Shown here: positions 36,072 to 46,330 of the stretch, piece by piece
How the letters are laid out: the number at the start of each line of letters is the position of its first letter
Numbering within the stretch: the stretch's first letter is position 1
NCBI GenBank assembly: GCA_003247575.1
Contig: QJZC01000005.1
Coordinates: 1-61,199 of the forward strand
Source: Pseudomonadota bacterium
Lineage (GTDB): Bacteria > Myxococcota_A > UBA9160 > SZUA-336
Direction of reading: 5' to 3'
Length of the DNA stretch: 61,199 nt
The notes under the pieces: generated by a model
Seen by the model: the letters and a program-made list of their open reading frames with translations, nothing else
What the model was told of the DNA's origin: nothing
The model's database searches: none
Made by a program: the position numbers and the translations under genes

Positions 36072-37498
36072 GTACGCTGCAGTTCTACAATGCTCTCGGC
36101 CGCAAGAAGCAGGCGTTCGAGCCGCTCGAAGCCGGCCGCGTCCGCATCTACAGCTGCGGCCCCACCGTCTACAGCCACCAGCACATCGGGAACATGCGGG
36201 CGTACGTCTTCGCAGACGTGCTCAAGCGCACCTTGCGCGCCTTCGGGTTCGAGGTGCGGCACGTCATCAACGTCACCGACGTGGGGCACCTGACGGACGA
36301 CGCGGACGCCGGGGCCGACAAGATGGAGCTGGCGGCCCAGAGGAGCGGCGAATCCGTATGGGAGATCGCTGACCGGTTCACACGCATCTTCAAGGACGAC
36401 CTCGCGAAGCTTCACGTCGAGCCCCCGGATGTCTGGGCCAGGGCGACCGACCACATCGCGGAACAGATCGAGATGATCCAGCGCCTCGAAGCGCGAGGCG
36501 CCACCTATGCGATCTCGGATGGCATCTACTTCGACACGTCGACGGCGCCGCACTACGGCGAGCTGCTCCAGAACGTCGACCTCGAGGCCCAGCAAGCGCA
36601 GGACCGCATCGAGCAGGCCCAGGCCAAGCGCAACCCGGCCGACTTCGCGCTCTGGAAGCTGTCGCCGAGCGACGGGCCCAGACGCCAGATGGAGTGGCCG
36701 AGTCCCTGGGGGCGGGGCTTCCCCGGCTGGCACATCGAGTGCTCGGCCATGGCCGAGAAGCATCTAGGTGTTCCCTTCGACATTCACACGGGAGGGGTCG
36801 ACCACATCCCGGTCCATCATACGAACGAGATCGTGCAGACCGAGCTCGCCACCGGGGTGAGGCCGTGCGTGCGTTTCTGGATGCACAACGGTTGGCTGAT
36901 GATGGACGGCGAGAAGATCTCGAAGTCCAAGGGAAACACGATCGTACTCGACGACCTCGAGGCCAAGCAGGTTGATCCGCTCGTGCTGCGCTACTTCCTG
37001 CTGAACACCCACTATCGCCAGCAGACCAGCTTCACCTCCGACGCGCTCGAGGGGGCGCGGGCGGCCTACGCTCGGCTGCGTCGGCACGCCGTAGAGGTCG
37101 CCGCGGAAGCCGCCGCGGAAGCCGGGCAGGGCGGTGAATCGAGGGGAGCGGCAGTCGTTGGCGAGCTGTCCGAGCGCTTCCGCTCTGCTCTCGCCGATGA
37201 TCTCAACACCCCGCAGGCCTTGGCGGTGTTGTGGGAGGTGGTTCGATCGCGCGAGCTCGGCAGCCGCGAGAAGCAGCAGCTGCTTCGGGAGTTCGACGCG
37301 GTGCTGGCGCTTGGCTTGGCCGATGCCCAACCCGAGGTGCAGGAGAGCGACGCGCGCATCGACGCGCTGATGGCCGAACGCCAGCAGGCCCGCGCACAGC
37401 GCGACTTCGCCCGTGCCGACGAGATCCGGGACCAGCTTCGAGCCGAGGGCATCGAGATCGAGGACGGGCCCGAAGGACCCCGCTGGCGTCGTGCCTGA
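36068..37498 (+). CDS. cysS: Cysteinyl-tRNA synthetase
   Basis: 476 residues. The zinc/Cys site [19 protein letters not shown] holds the HIGH-type motif (HIGN). [15 protein letters not shown] supplies further zinc ligands and KISKSKGN is the KMSKS loop. The C-terminal helical domain ends with [20 protein letters not shown]. It charges tRNA-Cys. The frame overlaps ispF by 4 bp and uvrB by 8 bp. Confidence 0.97.
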   Translation: MSTLQFYNALGRKKQAFEPLEAGRVRIYSCGPTVYSHQHIGNMRAYVFADVLKRTLRAFGFEVRHVINVTDVGHLTDDADAGADKMELAAQRSGESVWEIADRFTRIFKDDLAKLHVEPPDVWARATDHIAEQIEMIQRLEARGATYAISDGIYFDTSTAPHYGELLQNVDLEAQQAQDRIEQAQAKRNPADFALWKLSPSDGPRRQMEWPSPWGRGFPGWHIECSAMAEKHLGVPFDIHTGGVDHIPVHHTNEIVQTELATGVRPCVRFWMHNGWLMMDGEKISKSKGNTIVLDDLEAKQVDPLVLRYFLLNTHYRQQTSFTSDALEGARAAYARLRRHAVEVAAEAAAEAGQGGESRGAAVVGELSERFRSALADDLNTPQALAVLWEVVRSRELGSREKQQLLREFDAVLALGLADAQPEVQESDARIDALMAERQQARAQRDFARADEIRDQLRAEGIEIEDGPEGPRWRRA

Positions 37499-39575
37499 GC
37501 TGGCGGTCGAGAGCGAGTTCCGTCCGCAGGGCGATCAGCCGCGCGCCATCTCAGAGCTGGCCGAGGGGATCCAGAGCGGACAGCGCCACCAGACCTTGCT
37601 CGGGATCACCGGCAGCGGCAAGACCGCGACCATGTCGTGGGTAATCGAGCGCATACAGCGCCCGACCCTCGTGATGGCTCCGAACAAGACCCTGGCCGCA
37701 CAGCTCTATGGCGAGTTCAAGAAGCTCTTCCCGAGCAACGCGGTCGAGTACTTCGTTTCGTACTACGACTACTATCAACCCGAAGCCTATCTGCCGACGA
37801 CCGATACCTTCATCGAGAAGGATGCCTCGATCAACGACGAGATCGACAAGCTGCGCCACTCGGCGACTCGCTCCGTGCTGACACGGCGCGATGTGATCGT
37901 GGTCGCGAGTGTCTCGTGCATCTACGGCCTCGGTTCGCCGGAGAGCTACGGCGAGATGCACGCCTTTCTCGAAGCGGGTATGGCCCAGAGCCGTGACGAC
38001 TTCCTGCGCAAGCTCGTGGACATGCTCTACACGCGCAACGACTACGACTTTCATCGCGGTACCTTCCGCGTGCGCGGGGACGTGGTCGAGGTGTTTCCGG
38101 CCTACGAAGACGAACGCGCGCTGCGGATCGAGTTCTTCGGGGACGAGATCGAAGGGATCACCGAGATCGATCCGCTACGGGGGCGCGTGCTGGCGCGCCC
38201 GCGCCGGGCGCTGATCTATCCGAGCAGCCACTACGTCTCTACACAGGATCGAATCTGCAAGGCCGTGGAGGGAATTCGAGCGGAGCTCGAGGAGCGGATC
38301 GCGTGGTTTCGCAAGGAAGGCAAGCTGCTCGAGGCGCAGCGGATCGAGCAGCGCACCATGTACGACGTGGAGATGCTCTCCGAGATGGGCTTCTGCCACG
38401 GCGTCGAGAACTACTCCCGCTGGCTCGACGGGCGCAGTGCCGGCGAGACCCCCTATACGCTGCTCAATTACTTTCCTGAAGACTTCGTCTGCTTCGTGGA
38501 CGAGAGCCACGTGACCGTCCCGCAGATCGGAGGTATGTACCGGGGCGACCGGCGGCGCAAGGAGACGCTCGTAGACTTCGGGTTCCGGCTCCCCTCGGCG
38601 CTCGACAACCGCCCGCTCCAGTTCGACGAGTGGCGTTCGCGCGTTGGACAGGTGGTATACGTGTCGGCGACGCCCGGACCCTTCGAGCTCGAGCAGAGCA
38701 GCGGAGTCGTGGTCGAGCAGATCATCCGCCCAACGGGCCTGTTGGACCCGGCGGTGGAGATCCGTCCCGCGGCAAATCAGGTGGAGGATCTGCTCGAGGA
38801 GATCCGCCAGCGGGTCGAGATCGGGGATCGCGTACTGGTGACGACGTTGACCAAACGCATGTCCGAGGAGCTCACGCAGTACTACGAGGAGCTCGGGATT
38901 CGTGTTCGCTATCTGCATGCCGACATTCCGACCATCGAACGCACGGAGATCCTGCGCGAGCTCCGACAGGGAGTCTTCGATGTGCTGGTCGGGATCAATC
39001 TCCTGCGCGAGGGGCTGAATCTTCCCGAGGTCTCGCTGGTTGCGATTCTGGATGCCGACAAGGAAGGTTTTCTGCGCTCCGCGCGCTCGCTGATCCAAAC
39101 CATTGGCCGTGCAGCGCGCAACGTCCGCGGCCGCGTGTTTCTATACGCGGACACGGAGACGAATTCGATCCGTGAGGCCGTCGAGGAAACGAACCGACGC
39201 CGGGAGCTCCAGGCGCGCTACAATCACGAGCACGGGATTACACCGGAGTCGGTCGTGTCGAACATCGCAAGCCTGCGCGACTCACTCTACGACGCCGACT
39301 ACGTCACGGTCTCGGTCGCCGCCGATGCCGAGCTGAGCCCCGAACAGCTGGTGGCCCGGGTCGAGGAGCTGCGGCTCGAGATGCAGGCGGCGGCGAAGGA
39401 GCTCGACTTCGAGCGAGCGGCCGAGCTGCGAGACGAAATTCGGAGCCTGGAGCAGCGTGAGCTGTTCTCCGATGCGGAGCCGGCACGTCGCGGCCGATCT
39501 CGCACGAGCGGCAAGGCGCGGAGCAAGGCGTCGGCGCGATCGCGCTCTCGACCTTCCCGGTCGCGTGGGCGTTAG
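37491..39575 (+). CDS. uvrB: Excinuclease ABC subunit B
   Basis: 694 residues from the GTG at 37491. Walker A is [10 protein letters not shown]; the damage-probing beta hairpin is [14 protein letters not shown]. The helicase motifs [22 protein letters not shown] and [17 protein letters not shown] are present. The C-terminal UVR domain ([21 protein letters not shown]) binds UvrC. A basic Arg/Ser tail follows. It loads on damage after UvrA and hands over to UvrC, encoded next with an 11-bp overlap. uvrA is not in the window. Confidence 0.98.
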   Translation: MPELAVESEFRPQGDQPRAISELAEGIQSGQRHQTLLGITGSGKTATMSWVIERIQRPTLVMAPNKTLAAQLYGEFKKLFPSNAVEYFVSYYDYYQPEAYLPTTDTFIEKDASINDEIDKLRHSATRSVLTRRDVIVVASVSCIYGLGSPESYGEMHAFLEAGMAQSRDDFLRKLVDMLYTRNDYDFHRGTFRVRGDVVEVFPAYEDERALRIEFFGDEIEGITEIDPLRGRVLARPRRALIYPSSHYVSTQDRICKAVEGIRAELEERIAWFRKEGKLLEAQRIEQRTMYDVEMLSEMGFCHGVENYSRWLDGRSAGETPYTLLNYFPEDFVCFVDESHVTVPQIGGMYRGDRRRKETLVDFGFRLPSALDNRPLQFDEWRSRVGQVVYVSATPGPFELEQSSGVVVEQIIRPTGLLDPAVEIRPAANQVEDLLEEIRQRVEIGDRVLVTTLTKRMSEELTQYYEELGIRVRYLHADIPTIERTEILRELRQGVFDVLVGINLLREGLNLPEVSLVAILDADKEGFLRSARSLIQTIGRAARNVRGRVFLYADTETNSIREAVEETNRRRELQARYNHEHGITPESVVSNIASLRDSLYDADYVTVSVAADAELSPEQLVARVEELRLEMQAAAKELDFERAAELRDEIRSLEQRELFSDAEPARRGRSRTSGKARSKASARSRSRPSRSRGR

Positions 39576-41511
39576 CGAGCCGCGCGACTCCGAGCTCGAG
39601 GAGAGCTCTGCGCTGCGCGATCGCGTGGCACGGCTTCCCACCGAGCCCGGAGTCTATCTGTTCAAGGACGCCGACGACGCGGTGCTCTACGTCGGCAAGG
39701 CCCAGAATCTGCGCGCGCGCGTGCGCTCCTACTTCGGACGCGGCGACGGACGGATTCGCATGCACTTCCTGCTGCCGCGAATTCGCGACGTCGAGGTGGT
39801 TGCCACCACGAACGTTCAGGAGGCGCTGCTGCTCGAGAACCAGCTGATCAAGCAGCACAAGCCGCGCTTCAACGTGCGACTACGCGACGACAAGAACTAT
39901 CTCGCGCTGCGGATCGATCCTCAGGAGCGCTTCCCGCGCTTCAGCGAGACGCGCAGCTTCCGCAAGGACGGCGCGGCATACTTCGGACCGTACACCTCGA
40001 GCACCTCCATGCGTCAGACCCTGCGCTCGCTGCAGCGAATCTTCCCGCTGCGCACCTGCTCCGCGAACGTCTTCAAGAGCTACGCACGCCGCGGGCGACC
40101 ATGCCTCGAGCATTCGGTAGGACGCTGCGCGGCCCCCTGCTGCGACCGCATCGACGAATCCGACTACCGCGAGTTGGTCGACGGCGCCATCAAGCTGCTG
40201 CGTGGGCAGGCGGGAGAGCTCTTGCGTCAGCTCGAAGCAGAGATGAAGGCGGCCGCGGAGGCGGAGCAGTTCGAGCTCGCGGCGCGGCTGCGCGACCGCA
40301 TTCGCGCAGTCGAGTACACCGTCGAGCGTCAGTCGAGCGTGTCGACGCAGTTCGTGGATCGCGACGTGTTCGCGCTGGCTCGGGAGGGGCGTTCGGTCGA
40401 GGTGCAGGCGCTACACGTGCGCGCCGGATGTCTACTCGGTGGCGCCTCCTTCAGCTTCCGCGGAGTTCGACTCTCCGACGAAGAGGTCCTCGACTCCTTC
40501 CTGTCGCAGTACTATGCGAGCGATCGCGGGCTTCCGCAGGAGATTCTGATCCCCTTCGTCGTCGAGAGCTCGGAGGCGCTCGAAGCTCACTTCAGCGCAC
40601 GCGCCGAACGAAGTGTTCGCTTCGCGGTCCCGCAGCGCGGCGAACGGCGGCGCTTGCTAGATATGGCCCAGCGCAATGCGGATCTGGCGCTGGCCGAGCG
40701 CAGTCAGCGTGAGCGCAGCGATGAGGACATACTCGAAGAGCTGGCGCGACTACTCGGGCTGGCGCACGTGCCCGAGCGAATCGAGTGCTACGACACCTCG
40801 CATCTGCGCGGTCAGCTCCACGTCGGCTCGCGGGTCGCATTCGTCGGGACCCAACCCGACGCGGATCGCTACCGGCGCTACAAGCTGCGAGAGGCATCTC
40901 CCGGGGACGACTACGGGGCGCTGCGCGAGATTCTGGCTCGCCGCATCGCGCGCTTCGACACGGATCCGCCCCCAGACCTGCTCCTGCTGGATGGAGGCAA
41001 GGGACAGCTCTCCGCGGTCGCTGCTCTCTTCGATGATCTCGAGGTCCGCGGCATCGCGCTGGCCTCGATCGCAAAGGAGCGGGACGATTCGGGAAGGTCT
41101 GGGCGCGTACTCCGGCACGGAGGCACGAAGCGAGAGCGGATCTTCCTACCGGGCGTCAAGGACCCTCTGCAGCCGGCCTCTGATTCTCCGGCGCTCCTGC
41201 TGCTGCAGCGCGTCCGCGACGAATCTCACCGCTTTGCGATCCGATATCACCGCGAGCTACGCCGCAAGATGGCAACGCGCTCGATCCTCGACGAGCTTCC
41301 GGGGATTGGTCCGGTCAAACGCCGGGCGCTCCTGCGGCATCTCGGAAGTCTGGAGCGCGTACGGCGTGCAGATGCGGAGGAGCTGGCTTTGGTACCCAAG
41401 ATCACTCGCCGCGATGCGGAACAGATCGCCACGTTCTTTCGGGCGCCGCTGCCCGCAGATGCACCAACGGACGAAGGTCCCGAGGCCGACAACGAGGGGG
41501 CAAGCGAATAG
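39565..41511 (+). CDS. uvrC: Excinuclease ABC subunit C
   Basis: 648 residues from the GTG at 39565, which overlaps the uvrB stop. The GIY-YIG nuclease is at the N-terminus ([21 protein letters not shown]), followed by [15 protein letters not shown] and a CxxC-type segment near C195. A UVR motif ([16 protein letters not shown]) binds UvrB. The RNase H-like nuclease has [18 protein letters not shown] and the C-terminal tandem HhH ([16 protein letters not shown]). It makes both incisions around UvrB-bound damage. The ispD to uvrC block reads as one operon. Confidence 0.97.
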   Translation: MGVSEPRDSELEESSALRDRVARLPTEPGVYLFKDADDAVLYVGKAQNLRARVRSYFGRGDGRIRMHFLLPRIRDVEVVATTNVQEALLLENQLIKQHKPRFNVRLRDDKNYLALRIDPQERFPRFSETRSFRKDGAAYFGPYTSSTSMRQTLRSLQRIFPLRTCSANVFKSYARRGRPCLEHSVGRCAAPCCDRIDESDYRELVDGAIKLLRGQAGELLRQLEAEMKAAAEAEQFELAARLRDRIRAVEYTVERQSSVSTQFVDRDVFALAREGRSVEVQALHVRAGCLLGGASFSFRGVRLSDEEVLDSFLSQYYASDRGLPQEILIPFVVESSEALEAHFSARAERSVRFAVPQRGERRRLLDMAQRNADLALAERSQRERSDEDILEELARLLGLAHVPERIECYDTSHLRGQLHVGSRVAFVGTQPDADRYRRYKLREASPGDDYGALREILARRIARFDTDPPPDLLLLDGGKGQLSAVAALFDDLEVRGIALASIAKERDDSGRSGRVLRHGGTKRERIFLPGVKDPLQPASDSPALLLLQRVRDESHRFAIRYHRELRRKMATRSILDELPGIGPVKRRALLRHLGSLERVRRADAEELALVPKITRRDAEQIATFFRAPLPADAPTDEGPEADNEGASE

Positions 41512-41644
41512 CGCCTCGACGGAAGTGGTCGCGAGAGTCTCACCTGGAAGTCAAGGTCGGTCCCGTCGCTGTCGATCCACAGAATGCGCTTCGAGGGTGG
41601 ACCTCGGGTACTTGGGTGGCTGGGGTGGTGAGAGGATACGAGTC

Positions 41645-42643
41645 ATGGAGAGACATGGCGGGTGGGTGAGCCGCTGGCCCGAGCGGGCTGCGCGATCGCA
41701 TCGGTTGCGACTAGGATTCCTGTGTGCTGCGCTCACGTTGCTGCCCTTCGGGAGTGTGCGTGCAGACATGTATCTCTGGACGGATGCGCAGGGCCGGGTC
41801 CATATGACCGACGACCTGCTCCAGGTGCCGGCGAGCCAGCGGGCGGCGGCCAAGGCCGCCGCGGAACGAGCCCAGAATACGCGAGGCGAGACGAACGCGA
41901 ATGGTCTCGAGCTGGCGACGGTCCGCGCCATGGCTGCGCACACGACTCGCCGGGCTGCGCCTCCGCGGAGCGATACGTCCGAAACCGTGCACGCACTTTT
42001 CGGGGCCATCGAGGACTCGTCTCCGGGAAACAGCCGTCGGCACATACTCCGCGTCGAGCAGGTGGGCGCGTCGATGCGAGTGAATGCCGTGATCAACGGA
42101 GTCACGATCCCCTTCATCCTGGATACGGGTGCGACGACTTGCACCCTGCCTCATTGGGCGGCGGATGAGCTCGGTCTCACGATCGACGAGGAGACCCCGC
42201 GCGTTCCGATCTCCGGAATCTCGGGCAAGGTGATGTGGATGCCCGAGTTTCGCATCGAGCGTGTAGAGGTCGGGGATGCGCAGGTCGAAAATCTGCACAT
42301 GACGGTGCTCGACTCGATGACCGAAGGCCTGCTCGGAATGCCGTTCTTCAATCACTTCAAGGTCTCCACGGATCCGGTCGCGGGCACGCTGATTCTCGAA
42401 GAGATCGATCTCGATAGCGTCCCGGGAATGATCGGAGGCATGAATGAGCGGGCCTGGAGGCAGAAGTTCTGGCAACGGCGCTTCGCCCTGAACAGCGTCC
42501 GGCAGAAGCTCGAGAAGCTGCCCTATGAGTACGTCACCATTCGTGAGCGCCTCGAGGAGAAGGAAGCCTACTGGGAGGGGCAGCTGGAGCTCCTCGAGAT
42601 CGAGGCGACGCAGCTCGGTGTGCCGCACTCGTGGCGTGAGTAG
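41645..42643 (+). CDS. Exported retropepsin-like aspartic protease with DUF4124-type N-domain
   Basis: 332 residues. A signal peptide ends at about residue 40 (SVRA). The next segment, MYLWTDAQGRVHMTDDL, is the short DUF4124-type module seen in many proteobacterial envelope proteins. After a helical linker comes a single retropepsin-like domain: GVTIPFILDTGATTCTLP, with catalytic Asp160 in DTG, then the flap (VPISGISGKVMWM) and EGLLGMPFFNHFKVS. One DTG means it must dimerise to be active. The C-terminal 80 residues are charged and helical. The substrate is unknown and periplasmic location is inferred. Confidence 0.85.
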   Translation: MERHGGWVSRWPERAARSHRLRLGFLCAALTLLPFGSVRADMYLWTDAQGRVHMTDDLLQVPASQRAAAKAAAERAQNTRGETNANGLELATVRAMAAHTTRRAAPPRSDTSETVHALFGAIEDSSPGNSRRHILRVEQVGASMRVNAVINGVTIPFILDTGATTCTLPHWAADELGLTIDEETPRVPISGISGKVMWMPEFRIERVEVGDAQVENLHMTVLDSMTEGLLGMPFFNHFKVSTDPVAGTLILEEIDLDSVPGMIGGMNERAWRQKFWQRRFALNSVRQKLEKLPYEYVTIRERLEEKEAYWEGQLELLEIEATQLGVPHSWRE

Positions 42644-42702
42644 CGCCGTCGGTGGGCGATTCATGCGCTCAGAGGTGCGCGTAGCGGGGCATGACGAGCG
42701 GA

Positions 42703-42732
42703 CCCGATGAGGACCGAAAGCCTCCGATCGGG
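42703..42732 (+). terminator. Stem-loop after the aspartic protease gene
   Basis: CCCGAT + GAGG (42703-42712) pairs with CCTC (42721-42724) and ATCGGG (42727-42732), leaving CG as a bulge and an 8-base loop. It is 60 bp past the stop and has no T-run. Apart from this, the gap 42644-42926 shows no gene. Confidence 0.4.
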
Positions 42733-42926
42733 CAAACTCCTTCCTCATCGCTCGCGCAGCACGAAGCTATCGTGAGCGGGACCTGCAGGGCTCAGGCGCG
42801 GCTGCGAGGCAGCTCGGGCGCAGCCTAGACGCCAAGCGGAAGCACGGAATGCCTGTGCGCGCGGTGGCGGCGCGCCCGTAGCGATCGCGCTTGCGAGTGG
42901 CACGACGTTTGCTCTGCTCGGCTGCC

Positions 42927-43265
42927 ATGTCGCAGATCATGACCACATGGATGATGGAGCTCGAGCATCGCTACGGTGTGGATCCCCGGTTCTCGCATCG
43001 GCTGGTTCCGCTGCTCGAGTGTCTCGCAGATCAGCCGCTTCAGGACGCACAGCGCGGTGCGCTGTTCGCCGCCATTGCGGCCGCGTATCAGACGACGCTT
43101 GCTGAGACGGCGACGCCCGCGGAGTCGGACGAAGTTCGCCTGCTGGTGGGGCAGTTCATCGGTGAGCTGCGCAAGATGGAAGAGTCGGTGAAGGTCCTCG
43201 GCACGATGCTCCAGCGAGTGCGTGATCAGATGGGCCCGCGACGCGAGACTCGCATCTTGCACTGA
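42927..43265 (+). CDS. Small all-helical protein of unknown function
   Basis: 112 residues from the ATG at 42927; no clear ribosome site, and a TTG at 42891 in the same frame is possible. The sequence looks entirely alpha-helical (RFSHRLVPLLECLADQP, ALFAAIAAAYQTTLAE, VGQFIGELRKMEESVKVL) with no membrane segment, Cys motif or known signature. Codon use is like that of its neighbours. It may be real because the frame is well biased and lies between two genes on the same strand. I do not recognise it. Confidence 0.55.
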   Translation: MSQIMTTWMMELEHRYGVDPRFSHRLVPLLECLADQPLQDAQRGALFAAIAAAYQTTLAETATPAESDEVRLLVGQFIGELRKMEESVKVLGTMLQRVRDQMGPRRETRILH

Positions 43266-43337
43266 TCGAAATCCCCACTGGGTCGCGCGAGCGCGACCCA
43301 CGAGCAAACACGTTCCCCAGGTCCCTGGAGTCGTGCT

Positions 43338-45794
43338 GTGCCGCGTCTTCCACTCTTGCGGCTGCTTGCCCCGTTTGCGTTCGGGATCTGGGGTGAGGAT
43401 CGTGTGCATCTGGGCGCGTCGTTCTGGGGGAGCGCTTCGCTCGGGTGTGCCGCCTGCCTCGCGTTCGGTCTGTGGCGAACGCGTGTTGCGGACTCGACCC
43501 CTCGCGCGCTCGCTGGACTGGAGCTGCTGCTCGGATTCGCACTGGGTGCGCTCGCGCTAGGGACGCGGCTCGATGCTGTGCCACCGACGGCCACCTCGGC
43601 AGCGGGTCTCAGGAGCTTTCAGGTGCAGACCGAGCCGCGCGGGACCTACTCGGGATGTAGCGCCCGTATCTGGGTTGCCCCCACCCGGAGTGGGGCTCGC
43701 GGAGGGGCGGCACACGCGTCCCTTCCCAAAGCCGCGTGTGGGCTCCACCCGGGACAGTGGGTGCTCGGATCCCTTCGCTTCGTCCCACTGCTGCCCAGCC
43801 GGAATCCTGGCGGCCTCGATGCGCGTCTTCGGGCACGCCGGCGCGGGGTGCGGGTCCACGCAAGAGTCGAGGGGGACCGACTCGCGGCCGCACCGGCACG
43901 CGGGCTGGGCGTCGTTCTCCGGACGACCTGGCTCGGGTTCCGCACCCGGCTCGGGGACGTGTTGGATCCGCTCGCTTCGGAGCCGCCGCTCGCCGATGAC
44001 GAGCGCGCAGCGGGTGGTCTCTTGCGAGCGCTCGTGACCGGCGAGAGGGAGCGACTCACGTCCGATGTGCGTCGGACGTTCGAGCAGGCGGGCCTGTCCC
44101 ACCTGCTCGCCGTGTCGGGGCTTCACGTGGGCTTCGTATTCGGTGCCGTCAAACTCGTGTTGGCCTGGCTGCTGCGACGTGCGCGCTCGCGTCGCTGGCT
44201 GCGTTCGGCCGAACCGGTATCGGTTGGGGTCGGAATGCTCGCCGCGCTGGCGTATGCGGGCCTGACGGGCTTTGGACTTCCGGCGCTGCGGGCTGCGGCC
44301 ATGGGGCTAGCGGGCGCATTCGCGCTGCTTGCGGGGCGTCCGGGCGCACGCTGGAACGCCCTCGCGGGGGCTGGCTGGATCTGTCTGGTGAGCGATCCGG
44401 CGAGTCTTTTCGAGCCCTCTCTCTGGCTCTCGTTCAGCGCGGTCGCGGGGATCCTCGTGTGGAAGCCCGGGTCGTCCTGGCTGTCGGGCATGCTTGGCGC
44501 GACCTGCGCTGCCAGCCTCGCGACCGCACCCTGTATCGCGCAGCTGGGTGGAGTGCTTCCCATCGGGGCGCTGCTGGCGAATCTCTTCGCGATTCCGTGG
44601 TTTGGATGGGTGCTGGTTCCGAGCGCGGTGCTTGCGGCCCTGACCGAACTCGCTCTGGAGGCATTGCACAGCCCATCGCTCGACCCGGCCCACGCCGCGC
44701 TCGAGCTGGCGCGCGTCGCCGCGCGCTGGGGAATTGCGTGGGCCGAACTCTCGGGGAGCCCAGATCTCCTGCGCGGATTCGCGCGTCCCGAGTGGGCCGC
44801 GTTCGGAATCTGCGGGCTTGGCTTCGGCGCCCGGCTGGCCTGGCGAGGTCAGGTGCGAGCGGGTGGCGGGCTGGCGCTGGCCGCGGTCCTGGCGCTCCTC
44901 GTTGGATTCGCTCCGCCGCCTCAGCTCGGGTGGGGGGAGGCGCAGGTGTGGATCCTGGATGTCGGCCACGGGGATGCGATCGTGCTCCGATCGCGTCAAC
45001 AGAGCTGGCTCGTCGATGCCGGCCCGCGCAGCGAGACTTACGACGCGGGCCGGGCGGTGGTGGTTCCGGCGTTACGCGCGGTCGGAGTTCGTCGCCTCGA
45101 CGGGATCATCGTGACGCACGCCGACCGCGATCACATCGGCGGCGTCCGTTCCGTGATCGAAGCGTTGCCGGTCTCGAGCCTGTGGTGGACACGGCAGGTG
45201 AGCGCGCATCCCGAGGGACGCCGGCTGGCGAATCGCGCCCGAGGCCTCGGGGTCGCGCTGGGCTCGGCCAGGGCGGGGATGCGGTTGGGGCATGCGGGTG
45301 ATCTGAGCATCGAGGTGCTGTGGCCGCCCGCCGAGGGGAGCTTCGGCAGCTCGAACGCGGGATCCTTGGTGCTGCGGGTCCAGGTGGGACGGGAGTGTGT
45401 GGTCCTTTCGGGCGATGCTCCGCGAGCGGTCGAGCTGCGGCTGCTCGAGCGAGTCGCGGGCTGTCGGGTCCTCAAGCTGGGACACCACGGAAGTCGCTCG
45501 GCGTCGGCGCCGGCTTGGTTGGACGCGGTGAATCCAGAGGTCGTGATCGCGAGCGCGGGTACACGACGTCGCGGGAGTCTGCCGCACCCGGAGGTTCGCC
45601 GCGATCTCTTCGAGAGACACCTCACTCTGTACGAGACGTGGCGGCACGGAGCGCTGGAGCTGCGCCTGCGAGCCTCCGAGGAACCGGCGCTCGTCGTGAT
45701 TCCGTGGAGGTCCCCATCTCGGTACCCTGGGGAGGATCGGTACGCTGGGGAGGAGTCCGCAGATCTGATCAGTCCCGCGGACGACCCAGAATGA
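43338..45794 (+). CDS. comEC: ComEC/Rec2-type DNA uptake channel
   Basis: 818 residues starting at GTG 43338. The N-terminus is hydrophobic with an OB-like soluble domain (about 80-190). The Competence domain follows with many helices (GLSHLLAVSGLHVGFVFG is the key motif). The C-terminal third is a metallo-beta-lactamase domain: LDVGHGDAIVLRSR, then VTHADRDHIGGV, LSGDAPRAVE, LGHHGSRSAS. ComEC forms the inner-membrane pore for single-stranded DNA in natural transformation. All three expected parts are present, so it should be functional. Its last 26 bp overlap the convergent gmhB. Confidence 0.95.
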   Translation: MPRLPLLRLLAPFAFGIWGEDRVHLGASFWGSASLGCAACLAFGLWRTRVADSTPRALAGLELLLGFALGALALGTRLDAVPPTATSAAGLRSFQVQTEPRGTYSGCSARIWVAPTRSGARGGAAHASLPKAACGLHPGQWVLGSLRFVPLLPSRNPGGLDARLRARRRGVRVHARVEGDRLAAAPARGLGVVLRTTWLGFRTRLGDVLDPLASEPPLADDERAAGGLLRALVTGERERLTSDVRRTFEQAGLSHLLAVSGLHVGFVFGAVKLVLAWLLRRARSRRWLRSAEPVSVGVGMLAALAYAGLTGFGLPALRAAAMGLAGAFALLAGRPGARWNALAGAGWICLVSDPASLFEPSLWLSFSAVAGILVWKPGSSWLSGMLGATCAASLATAPCIAQLGGVLPIGALLANLFAIPWFGWVLVPSAVLAALTELALEALHSPSLDPAHAALELARVAARWGIAWAELSGSPDLLRGFARPEWAAFGICGLGFGARLAWRGQVRAGGGLALAAVLALLVGFAPPPQLGWGEAQVWILDVGHGDAIVLRSRQQSWLVDAGPRSETYDAGRAVVVPALRAVGVRRLDGIIVTHADRDHIGGVRSVIEALPVSSLWWTRQVSAHPEGRRLANRARGLGVALGSARAGMRLGHAGDLSIEVLWPPAEGSFGSSNAGSLVLRVQVGRECVVLSGDAPRAVELRLLERVAGCRVLKLGHHGSRSASAPAWLDAVNPEVVIASAGTRRRGSLPHPEVRRDLFERHLTLYETWRHGALELRLRASEEPALVVIPWRSPSRYPGEDRYAGEESADLISPADDPE

Positions 45795-46314
45795 GCCGTG
45801 CGGCTTCACCCAGATGGGCTGCCCGGTAGGTTGCCCGGACTGCGCACGGGGCTTCGGACTCGTTCCCGGGGGAAGCGCGAATCTGGACACTCCTGCAGCC
45901 GGCGCTCTCCGCGAGTGCGATGTCGGCCTCGGAGTCGCCGATCACCCAGCTGTGTGCAAGGTCCACGTCGAGTACGGCGCGCGCCTGATCGAGCAGGCCC
46001 GTGCGCGGCTTGCGGCACTCGCAGCCTGCCGTCGGAAGATGCGGGCAGAAGAAGGTGGCATCGATTTCGACGCCGAAGCGGCGGAGATCTCGCAACAGGT
46101 GGGCCTGGAAGCGCTCGAAGTCCGTCTGCGTATAGTAGCCGCGACCGATGCCGGATTGGTTGGTCAGAATCGCGAAACGAAAGCCGGCGTGGCGAAGTTC
46201 GGCGAGACCCTCGCCCGTGTGCGGGCGCAGCGCGTAGTCGTCGATGCGGTGCACGTAGCCGGCTGGATCCTCTACCAAGGTTCCGTCGCGATCCAGGAAG
46301 ACGTACGCAGTCAA
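45769..46314 (-). CDS. gmhB: D-glycero-beta-D-manno-heptose 1,7-bisphosphate 7-phosphatase
   Basis: 181 residues, a HAD phosphatase. The nucleophile motif is FLDRDGTLVED (Asp8, Asp10), followed by ILTNQSGIGRGY and the family-specific zinc loop CPHLPTAGCECRKPRTG. Motif IV is VIGDSEADIALA. Length and zinc loop point to GmhB rather than other HAD members. It removes the 7-phosphate in the synthesis of ADP-heptose for the LPS core. It overlaps comEC at its 3' end and stands just downstream of the aminopeptidase gene. Confidence 0.93.
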   Translation of the reverse strand: MTAYVFLDRDGTLVEDPAGYVHRIDDYALRPHTGEGLAELRHAGFRFAILTNQSGIGRGYYTQTDFERFQAHLLRDLRRFGVEIDATFFCPHLPTAGCECRKPRTGLLDQARAVLDVDLAHSWVIGDSEADIALAESAGCRSVQIRASPGNESEAPCAVRATYRAAHLGEAARLILGRPRD

Positions 46315-46330
46315 TACGGACGCTCGCGCT

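Noticed and set aside
42709..42742. Second riboswitch-like segment (GAAAGCCTCCG then GGGCAAACTCC)
   Set aside because: The pieces occur in reversed order relative to the known class and fall into a simple stem-loop that reads as a terminator.
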